Below are positions 6,717 to 11,306 of a stretch of 11,306 bases of DNA, one piece after another; the stretch's first letter is position 1, and the number at the start of each line of letters is the position of its first letter. The DNA is from Sediminibacterium ginsengisoli (GTDB lineage: Bacteria > Bacteroidota > Bacteroidia > Chitinophagales > Chitinophagaceae). The stretch covers positions 1 through 11,306 of the forward strand of contig CALPLN020000049.1 of the NCBI GenBank assembly GCA_943324415.2. Direction: 5' to 3'. A program made the position numbers and the translations under genes. Below the pieces are notes generated by a model, which did no database searches, was not told the origin of the DNA, and saw only the letters and a list, made by a program, of their open reading frames with translations.

Positions 6717-7203
6717 GGATTGGTGTTGGTGCGTATGCGGATAATTTATTTTTTAAAATCAATCTAGCTCGATGTAAATATACTTTTACTTGACTTTCAG
6801 ACAGGTTCATGATCTCGCCAATCTCTTGGTAACTATATCCTTCATAGTCTTTCAGTAAAACAAGGCTTTTTTGTGTAGGATTTAACTCATTGACTGCACG
6901 CATTAAAACTTGCTTGAGTTCCGAGTCCTGTTGGGTAATCTTTTGAAGCGGGATGGCGGTTTCGTCTGCCAAAGGCATCTTATTCGTTTTACGGATATGG
7001 TCAATCATTTGATGATAAGCCACCGTAAATAAATAAGACTTTGCTTTTTCTGGAATCACTTGCGACCGATTCACCCATAATTTTTCAAAAGCGGATTGAA
7101 CAATATCTTGCGCATCTTCGGTATGTCGAATATTTTTTACAATAAATCGATATACTCCATCGGCAAAATTATCTACACAATCATTGTACGCTTTATCCGT
7201 CAT
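6706..7203 (-). CDS. ECF-type RNA polymerase sigma factor
   Basis: The 165-residue product has just the two domains of an ECF (group 4) sigma factor. Region 2 spans about residues 8-75 and includes DAQDIVQSAFEKLW (30-43) and YLFTVAYHQMIDHIRK (57-72). Region 4 spans about 100-155, with NELNPTQKSLVLL (105-117), YSYQEIGEIMNLSESQVK (123-140) and VYLHRARLILK (141-151), the recognition helix and following segment. There is no N-terminal region 1 and no C-terminal extension. Its stop lies inside the start of the anti-sigma-like gene, the classic arrangement for a sigma factor and its inhibitor. A GTAAC-N16-CGT element upstream may be its own target. Regulon and signal cannot be told from this window. 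Confidence 0.92.
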   Translation of the reverse strand: MTDKAYNDCVDNFADGVYRFIVKNIRHTEDAQDIVQSAFEKLWVNRSQVIPEKAKSYLFTVAYHQMIDHIRKTNKMPLADETAIPLQKITQQDSELKQVLMRAVNELNPTQKSLVLLKDYEGYSYQEIGEIMNLSESQVKVYLHRARLILKNKLSAYAPTPIHAD

Positions 7204-7235
7204 CTCTATGGTTTAATCCTTGTTTATGAGGTTAA

Positions 7236-7259
7236 ACGTGGGCTTAAGTAAAAAGTTAC
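7236..7259 (-). promoter_or_regulatory. Possible ECF-sigma-type autoregulatory promoter
   Basis: On the minus strand GTAAC (7259-7255) is followed by 16 bp and then CGT (7238-7236), placed 32 nt before the sigma ATG. This resembles the general ECF promoter pattern of an AAC-containing -35 and a CGT-type -10. The motif is short and could arise by chance. A weak alternative house-keeping box (TAACTTTT) overlaps it. Confidence 0.3.
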
Positions 7260-7285
7260 AGTTCGCAGGATAATTTTCAGTGCTA

Positions 7286-8410
7286 CTAATAATCAATGAT
7301 CTGCTCTTGAATATCCTGTGGCAATTCACGCCATTCATATTGTTGGTTCCTTAATTGAGGCTCAAATCCGGCTTCTTGAATGGCTTCTTGAATACTCTTA
7401 TAAGTAAATCGATGCGGTGCGCCAGCTGCACTGACCACATTTTCTTCTAGCATGATACTTCCAAAATCATTGGCGCCTGCTTCTAAACAAACCTGCGCAG
7501 TGGCTTTTCCAACAGTCAACCAACTTGCTTGGATATTCTTAATATTTGGCAACATGATTCGGCTTATGGCAATCATGCGGATATATTCCTCGGTTGTGGT
7601 TAAATTATGTACCCCTCTTATTTTAGTCAATAAAGTATCTACATCCTGGAAAGTCCATGGAATAAAGGCCAAAAATCCTTTAGCACCTTCTGGTTTTCTA
7701 TCCTGTACTTCTCTGATCTTAATTAAGTGGATGAATCTTTCTTCTAATGTCTCCACGTGTCCAAACATCATGGTCGCACTTGTCGTGATATTCAATTGGT
7801 GCGCAGCGGCCATGACATCCAACCACTCTTCGGCACCACATTTACCATTGGAAACCAATCTTCTAACTCTATCTACCAATATCTCTGCGCCTGCACCTGG
7901 TAAAGAATCCATGCCAGCTTCTTGTAATGCTTTCAAAACATGGGTATGCGTAAATCCACCTATTTTGGCAATATGTGCAATCTCTGGGGGTCCTAGTGTG
8001 TGCAACTTGATGGTTGGAAATTCAGACTTGATTTGTCTAAATAAATTGGCATAAAAATCTAAGCCAAGTTCTGGATGGTGTCCACCTTGTAACAACAATT
8101 GATCTCCACCCCAAGCAATGGTTTCCTTAATCTTCACGCGATACGTATCCATATCGGTGATATAGGATTCTGGATGACCAGGAATACGGTAGAAATTACA
8201 AAATTTGCAATTGGCGATACATACATTGGTCGTATTCAAATTACGGTCAATTTGCCAAGTTACTTTACCATGCGGAACTTGTTTCTTTCTTAAAGTATCT
8301 GCTACATAGCTTAATTCAGCCAATGGCGCATGCTCGAAAAGGAACATACCCTCTTCTTTTGTTAAGTAGTCAAAATTCAGTGCTTTCTGGTAAAGTTGTT
8401 CTAATTGCAT
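7286..8410 (-). CDS. mqnC: Cyclic dehypoxanthinyl futalosine synthase (radical SAM)
   Basis: MqnC converts dehypoxanthine futalosine to its cyclic form in the futalosine route to menaquinone. From the ATG at 8410 it has 374 residues, normal for the family. A TTG three codons upstream is the alternative start and is less likely. The radical-SAM cysteines are C64, C68 and C71 in TNVCIANCKFCNFYR, the Cx3Cx2C pattern for the 4Fe-4S cluster. Downstream come DQLLLQGGHHPELGLDFY (103-120), the conserved HTLGPPEI (137-144), and DSLPGAGAEILVDRVRR (168-184). MMFGHVETLEER (214-225) is also typical. The GGHHPELGLD stretch points to MqnC rather than its relative MqnE. No other mqn gene is nearby. A promoter-like pair lies upstream, and no terminator hairpin separates it from the sigma gene 82 bp downstream. 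Confidence 0.95.
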   Translation of the reverse strand: MQLEQLYQKALNFDYLTKEEGMFLFEHAPLAELSYVADTLRKKQVPHGKVTWQIDRNLNTTNVCIANCKFCNFYRIPGHPESYITDMDTYRVKIKETIAWGGDQLLLQGGHHPELGLDFYANLFRQIKSEFPTIKLHTLGPPEIAHIAKIGGFTHTHVLKALQEAGMDSLPGAGAEILVDRVRRLVSNGKCGAEEWLDVMAAAHQLNITTSATMMFGHVETLEERFIHLIKIREVQDRKPEGAKGFLAFIPWTFQDVDTLLTKIRGVHNLTTTEEYIRMIAISRIMLPNIKNIQASWLTVGKATAQVCLEAGANDFGSIMLEENVVSAAGAPHRFTYKSIQEAIQEAGFEPQLRNQQYEWRELPQDIQEQIIDY

Positions 8411-8428
8411 ATTTTTCAATTAATGGTG

Positions 8429-8461
8429 CGAAGTTACTAATTAAACAACCTTAACGTCAAA
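8429..8461 (-). promoter_or_regulatory. Promoter of mqnC
   Basis: On the minus strand TTTG (8461-8458), a 21-bp spacer, then TAACTTCG (8436-8429), which matches TAnnTTTG at seven of eight positions. The box ends 18 nt before the ATG at 8410. The element lies in the short divergent gap shared with the M16 operon. Confidence 0.45.
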
Positions 8462-8480
8462 TGGTTGTGCGTTTTAAGCT

Positions 8481-8488
8481 TATTTTTG
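8481..8488 (+). promoter_or_regulatory. -7 box (TATTTTTG) of the M16 peptidase operon
   Basis: TATTTTTG is an exact TAnnTTTG match ending only 8 nt before the ATG at 8497, so the transcript would have almost no leader. No clear TTG -33 element is seen at 19-21 bp upstream. If this box is used, a start at the upstream ATG (8461) is impossible. Confidence 0.4.
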
Positions 8489-8496
8489 TGCTCATT

Positions 8497-9735
8497 ATGA
8501 TACAATTTGACAGATTCCAATTAGAGAATGGCTTGAAAGTGTTGGTACATCAAGATACAAGTACCCCAATGGCAGTCGTGAATGTGCTGTATAATGTAGG
8601 TGCTAAGGATGAAAATCCTGCACAAACAGGCTTTGCCCATCTTTTTGAACACCTCATGTTTGGCGGCAGCATCAATATACCTGTTTACGATGAACCTTTA
8701 CAAAGAGCAGGAGGAGAAAACAATGCCTACACCACCAATGATTTGACCAATTATTATTGTCAAATACCTGCAGAAAATATTGAAACTGCCTTTTGGCTAG
8801 AGAGTGACAGAATGTTGTCACTAGCATTTAGTGAGAAGAGTTTAGAAGTGCAAAGAAAAGTAGTGTGTGAGGAATTTAAAGAGCACTATATTAATAAACC
8901 TTATGGAGATGCCTGGCATAAAATGCGCACCCTTGCATATACGCAACATCCTTATAGATGGATGACCATTGGAGCGGAATTATCGCATGTAGAGAATGCC
9001 AAGATGCAAGATGTTAAAGATTTCTTTTTTAAATTTTATAGACCCAATAACGCCATCTTGGTGGTGACCGGAAATACCACCACTGAACAAGTTAAAGCTT
9101 TGGCGGAAAAATGGTTTGGTCCTATCCCTGCGGGAGAAGCGTATAACAGAAATTTACCTCAGGAACCAGTGCAAGAAAAAATGAGGTCTTTAGAAGTTCG
9201 TGCGGATGTGCCAATGGATATGTTGATGATGACCTGGCATATGGGTGGCCGATTTGATGCAGGTTACCATGAGACAGATTTAATCACGGAAGTGCTGGGT
9301 GGAGGCGCTTCTGCGAGATTGTATGAGCAACTGATTAAAGTGAAACAATTGTTTTCTTCTATTGACTGCTTTCATTTTGGCACTGTGGATCCAGGCCTTT
9401 TGGTCATTGAAGGCAAATTGGTTAAAGGCGTGAGTATGGCTGTGGCAGAGCAAGCGGTATTAGAAGAAGTGAATAAAATAAAACAAGAATTGCTACCTCA
9501 AAAGGAAGTACAGAAAGTGATCAATAAAACAGAAAGTATTATTTGCTTCGAAGATATGAGTATCATGAATCGCGCGCATAGTTTGGCTTTTTATGAATTA
9601 TTGGGCGATGCAGATATGATGAATAAAGAATTAGAGAAATACCAGGCAGTAACGCCAGAGAAGATACAGGCTACAGCCAATGCCATCTTCCAAGATAGCA
9701 ATCGAAACACCTTATATTATTACAGTAAAAATTAA
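8497..9735 (+). CDS. M16B zinc peptidase, catalytic subunit
   Basis: The 412-residue product (from the ATG at 8497) is an inverted-zincin metallopeptidase. HLFEH at 48-52 is the HxxEH motif, giving two zinc histidines and the catalytic glutamate. The distal zinc glutamate is E125 or E126 in KVVCEEFKEH. Other family marks are FDRFQLENGLKVLVHQD (4-20), LYNVGAKDENPAQTGFAH (31-48) and the substrate-site stretch GGENNAYTTNDLTNYY (72-87). The second half is the structurally similar C-terminal domain (from about GPIPAGEAY) but lacks the IRE...GxxY arginine/tyrosine motif. A longer frame beginning at 8461 would add a hydrophobic-looking 12-residue leader, but a -7 box lies inside it, so I place the protein in the cytosol. 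It ends 3 bp before its partner subunit. The two probably form a heterodimeric chamber that degrades peptides; the substrate is unknown. Confidence 0.93.
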   Translation: MIQFDRFQLENGLKVLVHQDTSTPMAVVNVLYNVGAKDENPAQTGFAHLFEHLMFGGSINIPVYDEPLQRAGGENNAYTTNDLTNYYCQIPAENIETAFWLESDRMLSLAFSEKSLEVQRKVVCEEFKEHYINKPYGDAWHKMRTLAYTQHPYRWMTIGAELSHVENAKMQDVKDFFFKFYRPNNAILVVTGNTTTEQVKALAEKWFGPIPAGEAYNRNLPQEPVQEKMRSLEVRADVPMDMLMMTWHMGGRFDAGYHETDLITEVLGGGASARLYEQLIKVKQLFSSIDCFHFGTVDPGLLVIEGKLVKGVSMAVAEQAVLEEVNKIKQELLPQKEVQKVINKTESIICFEDMSIMNRAHSLAFYELLGDADMMNKELEKYQAVTPEKIQATANAIFQDSNRNTLYYYSKN

Positions 9736-9738
9736 AAC

Positions 9739-11022
9739 ATGGCATTAGATAGAATTAAAGCGCCGTTGATCAAGGATGCCGTTGATTTTGATATTCAATT
9801 AAAACCTTACCAGCATTTCACCTTAGACAATGGAGTAGAAGTATATAGTTATGAAGGTGGTGCAGAAGAAGTGATGATGATGGACTTGGTTTTTTATGCA
9901 GGCAACTGTTATGAAGAAAAAAACTGGGTAGCAGCAGCAACCAATTTTTTATTAAAAAATGGCACACACAAAAGAACTGCTTTTGAGTTGAACGATCATT
10001 TTGAGTTCTATGGCGCTTATGTCAATAGATCTTGTTATAACGAAACTGCGACCATTAATCTACACACACTTTCGAAACATTTTGAAGCATTGTTGCCTGT
10101 GGTAAGTGAGCTGGTAACAGAAGCTAATTTCCCAGAAGAAGAATTGAAAATCTACCAACAAAATCAACTACAAAGATTGACGTTGAATTTGAAGAAAAGT
10201 GATTTTATTGCCAATAGATTGATTGATGAATACTTGTTTGGGTTTGATCATCCTTATGGTACTTATTCTACAGAAGCTTCTTTTAAAAATCTGACGCGTG
10301 AAGACGTAGTTAAATATTATGATCGTTTTTACAAGCATGGAAAAGCGGTGGTATTTATGGCGGGTAAGTTTCCAAAAAATATGCAAAGTTTGATGAATCA
10401 GTATATCGGAACTTTGCCGTTGAACCAACAAGCATTGCCTAGTTTTGATCATCCGATCCATTCCGCAACCACAAAAAAATACAGTATTGTCAATGACGAA
10501 AGTTCGGTGCAAGGATCAATCAGAATGGCAAGAAGATTTCCGAATAGACATCATCCAGATTTTCCTGCAACACAAGTATTGAATAATTTATTCGGTGGAT
10601 TTTTTGGATCAAGATTGATGCGCAATATCAGAGAAGACAAGGGGTACACTTATGGGATACATAGTTATTTGCAAAATCATGTACAGGAATGCGCATGGAT
10701 GATTAGTACAGATGCAGGTAAAGACGTTTGTAAAGCAACCATTGAGGAAGTCTATAAAGAGATGGCCATCCTTAGAAATGATTTGGTAGATGAAGGTGAG
10801 TTGAAATTGGTTAAAAATTATATGCTAGGTGCTTTATTGGGCGATTTAGATGGTCCATTCCAAATCATGAACCGTTGGAAGACTTATGTGTTGAATGACT
10901 TAGATATCAGCTACTTTAACAAAACCATTGAAACCGTTCGTACAATACAGCCAGCAGACCTTCAAGCTTTGGCCAATCAATACCTTCAACCAGATGATTT
11001 TTATGAATTAGTCGTTTATTAG
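9739..11022 (+). CDS. M16B peptidase-like partner subunit (no zinc motif)
   Basis: The 427-residue product is homologous to the upstream subunit, but the expected HxxEH site is replaced: AATNF stands at 66-70, followed by LLKNGTHKRTAFE. Zinc binding and catalysis are therefore lost. The N-terminal half keeps the family fold marks (FTLDNGVEVY, 27-36; FGFDHPYGTYST, 167-178). The C-terminal half carries LMRNIREDKGYTYGIHSY (293-310), whose R298 and Y305 correspond to the R/Y pair that binds substrate in M16B partner subunits. The division of labour, with metal in one chain and R/Y in the other, matches known M16B heterodimers. The start is 3 bp after the upstream stop with no Shine-Dalgarno, indicating coupled translation. 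A terminator follows about 85 bp downstream. Confidence 0.93.
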   Translation: MALDRIKAPLIKDAVDFDIQLKPYQHFTLDNGVEVYSYEGGAEEVMMMDLVFYAGNCYEEKNWVAAATNFLLKNGTHKRTAFELNDHFEFYGAYVNRSCYNETATINLHTLSKHFEALLPVVSELVTEANFPEEELKIYQQNQLQRLTLNLKKSDFIANRLIDEYLFGFDHPYGTYSTEASFKNLTREDVVKYYDRFYKHGKAVVFMAGKFPKNMQSLMNQYIGTLPLNQQALPSFDHPIHSATTKKYSIVNDESSVQGSIRMARRFPNRHHPDFPATQVLNNLFGGFFGSRLMRNIREDKGYTYGIHSYLQNHVQECAWMISTDAGKDVCKATIEEVYKEMAILRNDLVDEGELKLVKNYMLGALLGDLDGPFQIMNRWKTYVLNDLDISYFNKTIETVRTIQPADLQALANQYLQPDDFYELVVY

Positions 11023-11106
11023 GATAGTTTTCCAAGGCCAATTAGGGATTTTCATCCTTATTTTGGGCCAGTTATCCTCCATTTATAAGGGTTAAAAAAT
11101 TTATTT
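11023..11106. other. Non-coding 3' region of the M16 operon with overlapping inverted repeats
   Basis: No gene is seen here. Several short complementary pairs occur: GGATA 11022-11026 with TATCC 11073-11077, AGGGAT 11044-11049 with ATCCTT 11054-11059 (loop TTTC), and CCTTAT 11056-11061 with ATAAGG 11085-11090. The last two share bases and cannot form together. The meaning is unclear and chance is possible. Confidence 0.3.
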
Positions 11107-11149
11107 AAAATGCTAAGTACTGTAAATCAGCTACTTAGCATTTTATTTT
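11107..11149 (+). terminator. Intrinsic terminator of the M16 operon
   Basis: TGCTAAGTA (11111-11119) pairs perfectly with TACTTAGCA (11132-11140). An inner CTG/CAG helix continues the stem after a one-base bulge, closing a TAAAT loop. AAAA precedes the stem, and TTTTATTTT follows. It separates the M16 operon from the PadR-type gene. Confidence 0.8.
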
Positions 11150-11170
11150 ATACACTACTTTAAAAAACTT

Positions 11171-11193
11171 GGTACTATGTGATGCATAGTACC
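11171..11193. promoter_or_regulatory. Perfect 9-bp inverted repeat, candidate operator of the PadR-type gene
   Basis: GGTACTATG (11171-11179), a 5-bp spacer TGATG, then CATAGTACC (11185-11193). The palindrome is centred 23 bp before the -7 box, so it covers the position of the -33 element. A dimeric repressor bound here would block the promoter. PadR proteins commonly repress their own genes through such dyads, so autoregulation is a reasonable inference. It lacks a T-run downstream in the direction of the gene, so it is not a rightward terminator. Confidence 0.5.
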
Positions 11194-11204
11194 TTAATTC
11201 TCCA

Positions 11205-11212
11205 TAGCTTTG
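11205..11212 (+). promoter_or_regulatory. -7 box (TAGCTTTG) of the PadR-type gene
   Basis: An exact TAnnTTTG match, ending 17 nt before the ATG at 11230. No TTG -33 element is evident; its place is taken by the inverted repeat at 11171-11193, which suggests a promoter that depends on or is blocked by a regulator. Confidence 0.45.
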
Positions 11213-11229
11213 TGGTATAAATTAAAGTT

Positions 11230-11306
11230 ATGGATATTCAAAACACACAAAGTCAGATGCGCAAGGGCGTTTTGGAGTTTTGCATATTGTCCATCATTCA
11301 ACAAGG
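11230..11306 (+). CDS. PadR-family transcriptional regulator (partial, N-terminal 25 codons)
   Basis: The window ends inside this gene. The visible residues MDIQNTQSQM RKGVLEFCIL, followed by SIIQQ, match the start of Bacteroidota PadR-like winged-helix regulators, in which the Q(M)RKG.LE..IL segment forms the first DNA-binding-domain helix. These proteins typically sit ahead of small membrane or transporter genes that they repress; what follows here is outside the window. The start has a -7 box 17 nt upstream and a palindromic operator candidate. The identification rests on only 25 residues, but the pattern is distinctive. Confidence 0.8.
   Translation, partial: MDIQNTQSQMRKGVLEFCILSIIQQ

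Noticed and set aside
7452..8054. A 200-codon open frame on the plus strand
   Set aside because: It lies wholly antisense to mqnC, whose family identity is certain, and its product has no recognisable features.
8411..8419. TTG start three codons upstream for mqnC
   Set aside because: An ATG directly follows and gives a normal MqnC N-terminus; nothing favours the rare codon.
8461..8496. N-terminal extension of the M16 subunit that resembles a signal peptide
   Set aside because: The hydrophobic stretch is short, contains the exact -7 box TATTTTTG, and the conserved family start FDRFQLENGL follows directly after the ATG at 8497.
10168..10512. A 114-codon minus-strand frame inside the second M16 gene
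   Set aside because: It is antisense to a well-supported gene, and its product is a composition artefact of the opposite strand.
11171..11193. The palindrome as a terminator
   Set aside because: There is no T-run after it in the rightward direction. Leftward it is followed by AAGTTTTTT, but no leftward gene is visible to the right, and its place over the -33 site fits an operator better.
1..11306. Mobile elements, CRISPR, defence genes, tRNA or rRNA
   Set aside because: No transposase or integrase motifs, no spaced direct repeats of 25-40 bp, no cloverleaf or rRNA-like sequence was seen on either strand.

Overview
This window reads as an ordinary chromosomal stretch from a Bacteroidota bacterium. 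A member of the Chitinophagaceae or a close relative is my best guess, and that is inference. Four things support it. The base composition is AT-rich. There are no Shine-Dalgarno sequences in front of the genes. Good matches to the Bacteroidota promoter -7 box (TAnnTTTG) sit just ahead of several starts. The gene content fits: a futalosine-route menaquinone enzyme, an M16 peptidase pair, a PadR regulator of the type starting MDIQNTQSQMRKGVLEF, and an ECF sigma/anti-sigma/beta-barrel cassette. I see no insertion sequence, phage gene, CRISPR array, tRNA or rRNA.

Layout. Positions 1-83 hold the last 26 codons of a plus-strand gene, whose stop codon overlaps the stop of a convergent minus-strand gene. 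Positions 80-3270 are a minus-strand block. In transcription order it holds a small unknown protein, gcvH (glycine cleavage H protein), a VanZ-like membrane protein, a MarR-family regulator and a secreted GHL10/DigH-like glycosidase. Divergent from it is serS (3355-4626), which ends in a strong intrinsic terminator facing the next minus-strand block.

Positions 4703-7203 are a three-gene minus-strand cassette: an ECF sigma factor, an overlapping membrane anti-sigma-like protein, and an outer-membrane beta-barrel-like protein. The barrel protein carries five in-register seven-residue repeats just behind its signal peptide. Upstream of the cassette on the same strand is mqnC (7286-8410, futalosine pathway). 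Across a shared divergent promoter region lies a two-gene operon for a split M16B peptidase (8497-11022): the first subunit has the zinc motif HxxEH and the second lacks it but keeps the R/Y motif. That operon ends in a hairpin with a T-rich tail. The window closes with the first 25 codons of a PadR-type regulator (from 11230), preceded by a perfect 9-bp inverted repeat placed where its -33 promoter element should be.

Several starts were moved from the longest reading frame. Those for the small unknown protein and mqnC began at TTG with an ATG just downstream. The serS and M16 frames began inside or upstream of a -7 box. The VanZ frame overlapped gcvH. Most of the region is housekeeping. The parts most worth a second look are the sigma/anti-sigma/barrel cassette with its heptad repeat, and the PadR operator candidate.
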